A DNA stretch of 64,000 nucleotides from Apiosordaria backusii (Eukaryota; Ascomycota; Sordariomycetes; Sordariales; Lasiosphaeriaceae), in assembly GCA_030549205.1 (NCBI GenBank), contig JAUKTV010000014.1, forward strand, positions 496,001 to 560,000, read 5' to 3'. Shown here one piece after another: positions 46,937 through 55,875 of the stretch. The notes under the pieces are model-generated. The model searched no databases. It was not told the DNA's origin and saw only the letters and a list, made by a program, of their open reading frames with translations. Each line of letters begins with the position of its first letter. Position 1 is the first letter of the stretch. The position numbers and the translations under genes are program-made.

Positions 46937-47120
46937 TTTGAATGGTGAGAGGAGAATGTGACGGATTAGTTGGGCATATCCCCGGACTCGGGCGTCGAGG
47001 GTCGCGAGGAAGAGGAGCCAGGGGGGAAGGGGTTCGCGGCTGCAGAAGAACATGCAACAACGGCGAGGTTGTCTTCTCCCGGGGCGGGGCTCGGTCGCGC
47101 GGTTCGTGAGATCGCGGTCC

Positions 47121-47138
47121 GGGGGGGGGGGGGGGGGG
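47121..47138 (+). repeat. Poly(G) tract of 18 bases
   Basis: An uninterrupted run of 18 G on the plus strand, about 185 bp upstream of the glycosyltransferase start codon. It could exclude nucleosomes or form a quadruplex, and run length is likely unreliable in an assembly. Confidence 0.9.
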
Positions 47139-47717
47139 TCGGCTCGATGGAAAGAAAAAAAAGTGTTCTCGCGGATTGAGTTGGCCGATGGCTTCTTAGT
47201 TGGATTGGAGGGTTGGTTGGCCGCCGTTGATGCGCAGCGCTTCTAGCCTCAAGGAACAAAACAGAAACAAGATTCAAAGGGAAAAAAAAACACAAGTGTC
47301 GTCGTTGGCCGCCGCAAATTAATGCAGTGGAACGGTAAGGAGTGTAGGAAGAAATTGGCGGTTGATGTTTCGTAGAAAAAGTAACGAGCGTCGTGGAACA
47401 AGGCCAATATGGGAGGATAAAAAGCTGAGATGCATGAGATAGGGGCCACGCGCTGGACTGGGCCCAGGGCTGTCATCTGCGCCGCGGAACCGCGATCCTG
47501 GAACGCTTCAGCCGCTTCAGCAGCCAAAAAAGAAGCCACGCCCCTCATCAACCCTGGCTTTCAACTCCCCATGCTTCAATGGTGCTTACCTAACCCTGGA
47601 CCCGCAAGCCCGAAACATCGCGGTGGACTCTGCACATCCACGCCAAGACACATTTCCATCATCATCATCATTATCAGACGGATATCGTACATTTAGTTTT
47701 AACAAGAACAAAACCTT
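47139..47717. other. Intergenic region
   Basis: Promoter of the GT90 gene and 3' side of the mitochondrial-factor gene. No gene seen. Confidence 0.4.
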
Positions 47718-50573
47718 CTAGTCGGATAAAGGCCCAAACATACCAGTCCCAGTTGCTCCGGTCTCCGATTCCTCGTCTTCCGTCTCAGCCAGCCTTCCAA
47801 CCAGCTCGGGGAACGTCGGTTTAAACGGCCACTCTTGCCACCTTTGTATCAAGTCGACAATCTGTGTCCTGCTCAGTGTCCGCATGTCAATCTCTCCAAT
47901 CTCCCCCTTGATAGGGGATCCCCCCAAAGCAATATCATGGAAGCTCTTTGCTTGTTCACCCACGCCCTCACGTGCACCGTGACAGACCCCGTCCAACGCT
48001 GGCCCGATGGGATCAGACCCTGCAAGATACAGATGTCTGATGATCAAGTCCAACTGATCAAACACTCTTGACCCATGCGGGCACTTGGCCCGCAGAATTG
48101 GCTCCATTGCCCTGGGTTGAATGTCTAGCAAGCATCCAGACACTGGTGGAAAGAACTCATCCGCATTGATGGCCAGCGGCTCAATATGTCGCCGGTCCCA
48201 CATGAGCAGAGGTCCTAACTCTGGCGGTTGCTTAAAGGCTCGCAGATTATCCCGCGCAACCAGGAACCTAGATCTGGAGGGCTGATCCATAGCTTGCCAG
48301 GTTTGCTTGAGTTCTGCCTCCAGACTCTCGAACTGCTTAGTAACCCTCGGCTCCGGTTCCTTACCCGTCTCCTCCACCTTCAGCATCTGCACTTTCAATT
48401 CCATGAGTCTGTCCAACTTGGCCAACATCTCCCCGAGTACACCTGACTGCTTCTTCCGCTGGTTGTTCAACCACTTGTTACGAGTTAGTTGCAGCTGGTC
48501 CTCTCTTGTCCACGTCCCCTCCTTCAACTTCTCCTCCTTCAACGCCTCGAGTTGTTCCTGTCCCGTCTCATACCTCTTCCAAATCAGCGGGTCCTGCTCC
48601 CCAGCCGCCGTCAAACTCCCCTCCTTCTCCAGCTCCAAATACGTCTGCATCAACTCCGTCTCCCTCCCCTCCGGCACCTTGTACCCCGCCTCCTTCATCC
48701 TCCCCAGCACCGCCCCCATGCCCTCCAAATCAATATGGCTGTCCCGCTTATACGTGTACTGCTTCTCCTCCTTTTGATGATCCATCCCCGCCACCTCGAC
48801 AAGCCAATCCGCCGAAAGCTCCGCCTGGATAGCCCCCACCCTCCTCCTCTGTATCGTCTTGGGCAGCACCCTAATCTTCTCCTCGTCCGGCAGCCACACC
48901 AGCATCCTCACAAGCCCGTACCTCTGAAACAACGCCTGCGTCCTCACCGAAGCTATAAGCTGATGCAGCACCAGCCCGCTCATGTTCCCATAATTCGTCG
49001 AGCTCATCTTCTTCTTGGACCTTGTCAACAAGTTCATCACCACCAACAGCGTATCATTACTCTCCGGGGTCTCCTCCACCTCGTAATTTTTAATCGTCTG
49101 CTCAGGCAACACCCCCTCTTCCCCCAAAGCATCAAACAGCTCCTTCCAGATTATCCCCGGCGCAGGTACAATCTTCACCCCTTGCCTTTCTGCCAAAGGC
49201 TTGAGTAGCGGTTCATAAACCTCGTCATCCTCTTCCACCAGCACATGCCTCCGTGGCTGGAGCATATCATTTAGCTTCCTACTCCACAGCCCCGCACCGG
49301 GGTTGATATCAAGGATATCGCACCCTTTGTGTCGCTCCAACAATCCCGGTTTCATATACTCCAGCACATCATCACAGAGCTTCTCCGAGACAATATTGAC
49401 CCTCATCGGATCAGCCTTCTTTCTCGCCTCCCGCCGCTTCTCCACCGCGCTTCCTTGACTGGGACCGCCTCTGCGGGAGCCCCAGACGCCCGTGTCCCAC
49501 AATGCGTCGCGAAGGTGGGTCGGATTGAGGCAGTCGGCTGTGTAGCCCGGTGGCGTGCGGGGTGGTCGGCCCGTGCGATGGGGTTTTGGTTCACTGGACG
49601 GGTCAGAGGGGTCGGTGAGTTTGGGTTTGTTTTTGGATTTGGAGCCGGGGGGCCGGCCGGGCTTTCTGTGGGGAGGGGGTTGTTCTTGTTCCTCGGTTGG
49701 GGTTTGTGATTCTTGCGTGGGGTCGGCTTCTGGTTGCGCTGCTTCGGCGTCGGTGACTCTCTTGGGGCGGCCGCGAGGCCTTTTCGGTGGTTTGGTCTCT
49801 AAGGCGGCGAGGAGGTTGGCGAGGGTGGTCGGGGTGGGAGGTGTTTCTTCGTTGGCGGGCGAGGGCTGGGGTGTCGGTTCTGGAGCGACGTTGTTGTCGG
49901 CGGGGGGTTGTGGTTCGGGTTGCGATTCGGTTTCCACGACTCTTTTACGGCGCGTCCGTGGTTTTGGTGGTTTTGTGGTTTCTAAGGAGTCGAGAAGACT
50001 CCCAAGGGTGGTTGCGGTCGGAGGTGTCTCATTTTCAATAGGCTCGGTTTGGGGTGCCAATTCGAGAGCGACATCTTCCTTGGCGACATCTTCCTCGGCG
50101 ACATCTTCCTCGGCGACATCTTCCTCGGCGGGGGTTTCCGGTGCTGGTTTCGCCTCGGTGTCAACGACTCGTTTACGGCGGGTACGCGGCTTTGGCGGAA
50201 TCTCTTTTATGGTGTTGAGTATCTCCTCAATGGTGTCGTCTCCTTCGGCCTTGCCGTGTACACGCTCAATATGCCTTTCAAGGTTTGCCTTTCGAGAGAA
50301 ACCTTTCACCGCTCGGTCGCAGTCGCCGAATGGGCAGAGAAAATCTCCTCCCGCGTTTGATCTTTTTCTTCCAGGAGGCAGCGCATCTGACTTCGGCGCG
50401 GATTCGGCAGCGGCATCTTCGGCGAGGCGGGCGTAATGCCGATGTGGTTGATGCTGATAAAGACAGGATGAACGAAGAAGAGCTCGACGATGAATGGTAA
50501 TGTTATTAATCAAGCGCCTGCTTGAAAGAGAGCGCAGAATGGTTGCCTGTGCAACATAGCGAACGGGTAACAT
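47718..50573 (-). CDS. Mitochondrial transcription factor B-like protein with zinc finger and AT hooks
   Basis: Single exon, 951 aa. The first 47 residues are basic, hydroxylated and lack acids (MLPVRYVAQATILRSLSSRR), a typical mitochondrial targeting peptide. A C2H2 finger follows (Cys80, Cys85, His101, His106), then AT-hook-like motifs RPRGRPKR (about 265-272), RKPGRPPGSK (303-312) and RTGRPPR (333-339). The C-terminal 550 residues resemble the KsgA/Dim1-related mitochondrial transcription factor family: ILDINPGAGLWSRKL (420-434) is the AdoMet motif I, VLVEED (444-449) the acidic post-motif. Yeast Mtf1 (341 aa) helps mitochondrial RNA polymerase open promoters, so the extra N-terminal DNA-binding region is notable. 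Internal repeats: PKPRTRRKRVV twice and a related PKRPRGRPKRV, each preceded by a TLxxLLxxLET segment. The 15-bp repeat at 50068-50127 lies within. Confidence 0.85.
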   Translation of the reverse strand: MLPVRYVAQATILRSLSSRRLINNITIHRRALLRSSCLYQHQPHRHYARLAEDAAAESAPKSDALPPGRKRSNAGGDFLCPFGDCDRAVKGFSRKANLERHIERVHGKAEGDDTIEEILNTIKEIPPKPRTRRKRVVDTEAKPAPETPAEEDVAEEDVAEEDVAKEDVALELAPQTEPIENETPPTATTLGSLLDSLETTKPPKPRTRRKRVVETESQPEPQPPADNNVAPEPTPQPSPANEETPPTPTTLANLLAALETKPPKRPRGRPKRVTDAEAAQPEADPTQESQTPTEEQEQPPPHRKPGRPPGSKSKNKPKLTDPSDPSSEPKPHRTGRPPRTPPGYTADCLNPTHLRDALWDTGVWGSRRGGPSQGSAVEKRREARKKADPMRVNIVSEKLCDDVLEYMKPGLLERHKGCDILDINPGAGLWSRKLNDMLQPRRHVLVEEDDEVYEPLLKPLAERQGVKIVPAPGIIWKELFDALGEEGVLPEQTIKNYEVEETPESNDTLLVVMNLLTRSKKKMSSTNYGNMSGLVLHQLIASVRTQALFQRYGLVRMLVWLPDEEKIRVLPKTIQRRRVGAIQAELSADWLVEVAGMDHQKEEKQYTYKRDSHIDLEGMGAVLGRMKEAGYKVPEGRETELMQTYLELEKEGSLTAAGEQDPLIWKRYETGQEQLEALKEEKLKEGTWTREDQLQLTRNKWLNNQRKKQSGVLGEMLAKLDRLMELKVQMLKVEETGKEPEPRVTKQFESLEAELKQTWQAMDQPSRSRFLVARDNLRAFKQPPELGPLLMWDRRHIEPLAINADEFFPPVSGCLLDIQPRAMEPILRAKCPHGSRVFDQLDLIIRHLYLAGSDPIGPALDGVCHGAREGVGEQAKSFHDIALGGSPIKGEIGEIDMRTLSRTQIVDLIQRWQEWPFKPTFPELVGRLAETEDEESETGATGTGMFGPLSD
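50068..50127 (-). repeat. 15-bp in-frame tandem repeat in coding sequence
   Basis: Four copies of GCGACATCTTCCTCG (first copy with one change) encode an acidic EEDVA-type pentapeptide array inside the mitochondrial-factor gene. Length keeps frame, so copy number could vary without breaking the gene. Confidence 0.9.
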
Positions 50574-50740
50574 GGGCGCGCTGGGAAATGCACCACTTGG
50601 AGGATCAGATGGAGGGGAAGAAGAGACCGTTGACTTTTTTTGGTTTCCGGCCCGCCAAAGTCAATCATCAAGGTGTTTGAACTTTTCGGCAGGCAAATTA
50701 CTGCCGGCTGGCAATAGTCTTGGCTCTTTTTCCCTTAGTG

Positions 50741-50751
50741 TAGGGTTAGGG
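50741..50751 (+). repeat. Telomere-like motif TAGGGTTAGGG
   Basis: Almost two units of the fungal TTAGGG telomere repeat, about 170 bp upstream of the mitochondrial-factor gene start. Could be an interstitial telomere relic or a protein-binding site. Confidence 0.7.
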
Positions 50752-51114
50752 TCAAGCGACATTACCCCAAAAGCAAGCACATGTGAATAGGACAGCATCC
50801 ATGCCTCCAAGAATCGATTCAGTATTGACACGACAACTACGGAGGATTCTTTTAGATCAGAAAGGGAACTATCATTTATGCGACATCATCCGACCAAAAG
50901 TCTTTCACTGACTTCGAATGGGTCAATAAGCTATGTGAGGTGAGCTGAAACGGCCCTGGGCTTGGCCCGGCCCGCGATAATCCCTCAAGGTCTCGGCCCG
51001 AGCATATCACCGGTTCGGCCCGTTCCCAAGGGCTTGGTGAGCTGATCAGAAGTGGTAATTCGGATCCGGCTCGCGAGCCCTGAAGGCCGGAAGCCCCGAG
51101 TCCGGAAGAAGGTG

Positions 51115-51162
51115 TTAGGTTAGGGTTAGGTAGGCTTGCCAGCCAACATCTAGCCCTAACCC
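51115..51162. repeat. Inverted telomere-like motifs
   Basis: TTAGGTTAGGGTTAGG (from 51115) faces CCCTAACCC (to 51162), so two telomere-type motifs point toward each other across about 23 bp. Confidence 0.75.
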
Positions 51163-51263
51163 TGGACTACACCCTTGGTCACTTTTACACCAAAGAAACA
51201 GCTATCACTAATTGTAAGGAGTGAGATAACTTAAGACTTATCAAGCCCTTGAGGAGCCAATAG

Positions 51264-51317
51264 AAAGGCTTGTTTTGGCTCACAGGAAAATAAGGAAGGC
51301 TTGTGTTGGTTTATAGG
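51264..51317 (+). repeat. Imperfect direct repeat, 31-bp spacing
   Basis: AAAGGCTTGTTTTGG at 51264 recurs as GAAGGCTTGTGTTGG at 51295, and the following bases (CTCACAGG, TTTATAGG) also correspond. Confidence 0.6.
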
Positions 51318-51347
51318 CTCGGCTCGTCTTGAAGCCGAGCCGAGCCT
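51315..51347. repeat. Perfect 12-bp inverted repeat (hairpin)
   Basis: AGGCTCGGCTCG (51315-51326) and CGAGCCGAGCCT (51336-51347) are exact reverse complements around a 9-base loop. No U tract follows, so it is not a bacterial-type terminator. Confidence 0.9.
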
Positions 51348-51462
51348 GTTTCTGTTCATTGACCACGCTGCTGACATCCAGCCCCTAACCCAAGTTCTCA
51401 CGCATCAATAATCCACTCAGTAACAGTGCTCCAATTCTCAGTACAAAAATTCGTTTTCCACT

Positions 51463-51899
51463 TCAAAGCCGAAACAAAGCACCCCGAGCCCTGAGATTAT
51501 AACCATACCGCTCGCATATCTTAACGTATATAGTGTAAGGGCACGGCAGGCGGATGTCCCTCGATATCGGCCACGTCAGATATTGTTTCTCATTCAAAAT
51601 TAACCGAGGGAAAACTCCACCTACCAACCCTTGGCCCTCAACAATTCTGTGACTTCGAAATCGGCGACAATCGACCTCGGGAGGAGCATCAAAACGACCT
51701 GGCTGCCCTCGAGATACTGACGGCGACGGGAGGGGCCGAGTGACCAAGGGATAGTCGTTTTTCCTTGAAGGTGCTGTTCGAGTTTGTGTGCTCGTAGAGT
51801 GGCGAAGAGACAGTTGTTCCAGCCCGGGAACTCGGTTGCGGACCAGGTGAGCTTGAGTGCAGGGAGTTGGGGGAGCTCACGGGCCCGGGGTGAGGCCAT
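51463..51899 (-). CDS. Small gag-like protein, two exons (tentative)
   Basis: Exon 51625-51899 from ATG 51899 (context ACCAACATGGCC) encodes LKLTWSATEFPGWNNCL, FATLRAHKLEQHLQGK and later VVLMLLPRSIVADFE. The W-x-x-W-helix-LRAHKL pattern resembles the start of Copia-type capsid proteins. A tentative intron (GTAGGT to CTCAG) adds ARGALFRL, for 100 aa; without it the protein stops after RAKGW. Unlike the RIP block, base composition is normal and the frame is intact, so a domesticated or recently arrived fragment is possible. No pol sequence adjoins. The similarity is by pattern only. Confidence 0.45.
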
Positions 51900-52523
51900 G
51901 TTGGTGATAGTGGGTTGTTGGTTTGAGTACCTAGTTTATGATGCGGGGGTTGGCTGGAGTTTTGTTGTTTTCAGGGTTGAAATGTTTGGTCCTCTTTGGT
52001 TGCTTGTTGTTTGTTGGCTAGAGGGTGACATCATTGAGAAGGTGAGGATTGAGACATCTTGAAACTTCTGAAAGCCATCCTTTTAAAGTGATCTAGGGGT
52101 ACGATCATGTTTGGTGAGACAATGCTCTTTATTCCGCTGAGTTTGAAATAGCGCCTGTAGGCTGGCTGGGTGTAGGGGGCATTGGCGGCGTCAGCCACCA
52201 AGGTACTTTACCCAACTACCAGACTCTATCAACAAACTTGAACTGTGACTCTGCTAGTGCCATTCCCTACCTACTTATTATTGGTCTACGTATATGACCA
52301 ATGAATACCTGGTAGGTAATTTGTGCAAACAACAAAGTCAAACATGCAAATGGCGTCATAGGTAATGCATGGTCAATACCTTACCTACCGTAGCTTTTCT
52401 GTTGGTATAAACGGCACGCGCATCTAACCACTTACCGGTAGGTTTTCGTTTACACTAATATTCCTCAATGCTACGAACTATCGTCTGTCTTCTATCACAG
52501 CGTCAAGTCACCACCACAGCACA
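51900..52523. other. Divergent promoter region
   Basis: Between two divergent gag-like genes. It contains an inverted CCAAT pair (52280-52302) and several TACCTACC/GGTAGGTA motifs. Confidence 0.5.
52280..52302. promoter_or_regulatory. Inverted CCAAT pair
   Basis: ATTGGTC and GACCAAT form a perfect 7-bp inverted repeat with a 9-base spacer, about 220 bp before ATG 52524. CCAAT is bound by the HAP/CBF complex in fungi; function here is inferred. Confidence 0.4.
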
Positions 52524-53159
52524 ATGGCCGACACGGCTGACTCGGTGACAGTCAGATCGCCCGTCACCGATCGTTGGACTCTCTTGGACATGCCCCCTGA
52601 AATGGTCCAAACCTATCATTTGCGGTCAGCAGGGTTGAGATCATGGGTACCACTTCCCAAACTTGAAAAAATCGCAAACTCTGCAGCGGAAAACCAGCAT
52701 CACTGGGACAGTTGGCTGTATCACTTGAGGACCCATCTGCAGGCATCTGGCATGGGCGATTGGGCCGGGCCCTTCAGTTCCGACCGTAGGAGGGCACTCA
52801 GATTAGGTGACTTTCCGAAGGCTCCTGCGAACAAGACGACATGGAGTTATTGGAAAGACAAGATTCAGCGGCGGGATGTCTGCGAGCTCATTCTGGCTTC
52901 CATCAGGGACTCGCCAAATCTCTCTGCGGCGATGGGGGAGAGGATGGGTTTGTACAGGCAGCAGTAAGTTAACGGTTCCAGATGGGATACCTAGGTACTG
53001 AGGCAATACTAAACAAGACCTTACAGTCGATGCGACCCGTCAATCTTCGACGACCCTGCATGGATTTGCATCCAAATGCAGGATATTATGTTCGACCACC
53101 CGCCGGTGCTCAAGGAAATGAAGACCGAGAGACCCAGAAATAATTTGAGGCTGGAATAG
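52524..53159 (+). CDS. Small gag-like hypothetical protein, two exons
   Basis: Exons 52524-52963 and 53027-53159 give 190 aa; the intron (GTAAGT, branch TACTAAAC, acceptor TTACAG) is in phase and the second exon is clearly coding (CDPSIFDDPAWICIQMQDI). The core (NQHHWDSWLYHLRTHLQA, then TTWSYWKDKIQRRDVCELI and LASIRDSP) has the layout of Copia-type capsid proteins: a tryptophan helix, then W-x-x-K followed by a helix with I-L-x-S-I. It is divergent from the gag-like gene at 51463-51899. Start chosen at a CACAATGGCC context. Possible domesticated gag; no pol nearby. Confidence 0.65.
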
Positions 53160-53859
53160 GATAGTCGAGGTTATAGGACGCTTGGGTACCGTACTGGACA
53201 AGATGATTACCGCAGTCTCAAACAAACTCGGGCATAGTTCAAATAAAGTCTGGTCCCACCCATGAGTTGCACATGGTAGAGCCTGTATGTATGCTGAGTA
53301 CCTAACACAAAGTGATCCGTTATGTCGTCAATGTCTGCCTATCACTCTACCTCATGCTTCCACCAACCAGCGCTGCGCTTGTTAACGCCGCAGCTGACGC
53401 ACCACCACCGCAAGACCCGGAGGCACAATATAATGCAGGGGAACTGCCGGGCCATGTACGATTATCATTGGGAGATAAATGCGGCGCATGTACAGTCTGA
53501 ATTGGCCGGTGGTGGTGCAGGAGTGAATCTGCATGGGACAGGGCAATGAGAGAAAGTTGGACCTGTGTTTACAAAATTGGAGACTGGTGAACAGGGCTCG
53601 GGGCTCGAGGCCTGTGAACCATCAGCAGATATTGTCACTGGTTATTGCAGATGAAGCACGAGTGACAAGCATGCGATGTATTGTTATTCAAAAACGCCTG
53701 TACCGACTAAAAGAAAATGTCTAAAGGGAAACCAGCCCCCATCCGAACGCCAGTCTACCAGTGAGTATAATCTATCCCGAATTTATTCCGACTTCCCTTA
53801 ACGCCCAGCGTGTACTTGGGATTCAAACATGAATAGTTTGAGCCTTCATCCTTGCCCCC
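53160..53859. other. Convergent intergenic region
   Basis: 3' ends of the gag-like gene and the lysine-rich gene. Nothing supported. Confidence 0.4.
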
Positions 53860-54843
53860 TTAGCGCTTGACGGGTTTCCCGGCGACAGGAGCCAGGGGCT
53901 TTTTAACGGCAAAGGACTTGGGAGCAATCTTTGCGGTGGGCTTCTTGAAGCCGCCGGCAGGGATCTTGGGAGCAGGGCGCTTGGCCAGGACCTTGGGGTC
54001 CGGAAGACCAGAGACCTTGTAAGACTTGACCTCTGTGGCACCAGTGGTCTTCTTGGTGCTTCCCTTCTTGACGATACGGCCAGACTTGGTCCTGGAGGCC
54101 TTGCTCTTGGAGATGGGCCTGCCCGAGTTGGTGTAGGCGACATCCTTGCGCTTCAACTTGCGCTTGGAGCTGACGGTGAAAGTCTCTGAGGGGGAGTTAG
54201 CATTCCGATCAACAGGGGTAATGGATGCTGGGAAATAGAAGAATATTTACTGACCTCCCTCGAGCCAGGTCTTGTGGCGCACAGCATCATAGCGGTAGCG
54301 AGTCACGGCGTTGCCGTACTCGGACTGGTTCGAGTTCGGCCTGTTGCACTGAAGGAAGGCCCGGTGGTGTTGGATGGCAAAGTCTCCTCCCATCTTCGAC
54401 TCGCACGTCTCAGTTGCTGCAACGGTGATGCGATGGGCGTGGAGGGGCCGGTTTAGATCAGTGGGCTTGGCGTAGACCTAATGTTGTGCTGTTAGGTGAA
54501 GGCTTTGGGCAATGGGGGGTTGAGAATGCGTACCTCGACATCACCGTCCGCGATGTTTGCGTCTTCCGTAACATAGTAGCCCACCTCACCATCTATGTTC
54601 AGAGGCATTAGTTTGAGTGGATTCTTAGATATCTAGGGAAATCCTTTTGTTCTTACAGGCCTGAGCGAGTTGGTCCCAGGTTTGGGGCAGTATAGCGCGA
54701 TCGTAGACCCCAACGGCATAGGCGAAGCAGTTCGGGAAAGGCGTCTGCGTGTCTGGGATGATATTGTAGGCAGTGGGATTTGCAGCAGCGTTGGCAAAGC
54801 GGGAAATGAGCCAGTTGTGGAAGACTTGTTCAGGGGTGGCCAT
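53860..54843 (-). CDS. Hypothetical protein with lysine/proline-rich tail, four exons
   Basis: Exons, 5' to 3', are 54657-54843, 54534-54592, 54255-54477 and 53860-54185, giving 264 aa. All three introns (GTAAGA/CATAG, GTACGC/CATTAG, GTCAGT/CTCAG) restore phase, and every exon is conserved-looking coding. ATG 54843 is used because ATG 54876 upstream adds an unlikely extension. The N-terminal two thirds look globular (VFHNWLISRFANAAANPTA, GYYVTEDANIADGDVE, ETCESKMGGDFAIQHH). The C-terminal 90 residues are lysine-, serine- and proline-rich (KRKLKRKDVAYTNSG, RTKSGRIVKKGSTKK, KKPTAKIAPKSFAVKK), suggesting nuclear localisation and nucleic-acid contact. No family recognised. Confidence 0.75.
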
Positions 54844-55875
54844 GTTTGCGAGTTGAAAATGACGTTGGAAAGACAAGTAAACTTAACCGACTTCTTAAAG
54901 TACTTTAATTAACAAGAGAGATGTAGTAGCTGAATGATGGATGAATTGATGATGATCTGGTAGAGACAGCACAGAAGAGACGGCAGAGATTCCCAAACTT
55001 ATACTGCCCTGAATCGTTCGAGTCTGTCATTGACTGTATCTTGGAATAGAAACATTCTCAACTGAAGCTGGCGTTCAGTGTTTTGTTTCAGGGCGCATTC
55101 TGATCAGGAATCCCATACAGGGCTTTTGGCCATCACAAACCAACATGTCCACGGCGTTGGCGGTGATGGGGCCATACCGCCCACCTCCATTGCCGCCGGA
55201 ATGTGCCGGGTCACGGTGTGTGAAGGTGAGTTTAGTGTCGAGGGAACCACTTCAACATCTCACGTGTATAGTGAGAGGTCGAGTTGCTAGTATAATTATC
55301 CCGGCCCGAAACATTGAGGCGTTCCTCAGATGTGGCGGGAGACCGGGCGTTGGGATAACCTTCATTTTGTGCTACGTGGTCATGGATTCCAGTCAGATTT
55401 TTAAAATGCCATCCCATGTCTGTAAATAGACGCCTGTATAGAGACTCCGGGCACACCGCCGCGACTGTGCCTGGGCCTATTGAATAGGTATCTGTCAGCA
55501 ACACGGCGTGCAACGCCCTCGCCGCGTCTCATCTCATCATATCCTCAGAATATGGTTTGCTATATAAATTGACCAATCATTGGGAAATTACCTCCCTCCG
55601 CAAGATAACCGCCGCTGTAAGGAGGTGGCCTAGGTATGGCTGCTGGCTCATATGAGCGATAAGTATCACTAAAATAGTTGTGTAAGGCAAAGCGGGCTGA
55701 CCAAGAGGAACTTGCAGGTTGCGGGGTTTAAGCACGTGCCGCCTGAGAACAGTATTTCACAACCCAGTTATTACTGTTTGACACCCAAGCTCAGTTGGTT
55801 GGTGAAGTGCACACTCAATTTCTCACCGCACAGCATTTCCGTCACCAGCTCAGTGTCATCTTCATATCACTCACA
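54844..55875. other. Divergent intergenic region
   Basis: Upstream regions of the lysine-rich gene and the kinase-like gene. No other gene supported. Confidence 0.45.

Larger units (their letters stand above)
50574..51462. other. Intergenic region with telomere-like and palindromic motifs
   Basis: No gene supported. It holds TTAGGG-type motifs (50741-50751, 51115-51162), a near-direct repeat (51264-51317) and a perfect 12-bp hairpin (51315-51347). GC-rich GGCCCGGCCC-like runs lie at 50950-51030. Confidence 0.6.

Noticed and set aside
46937..47053. Upstream ATG for the glycosyltransferase
   Set aside because: Would bury the signal anchor behind 39 residues; ATG 46936 has a better context.
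51315..51347. Hairpin as a transcription terminator
   Set aside because: No U tract, and this is a eukaryotic nuclear sequence.
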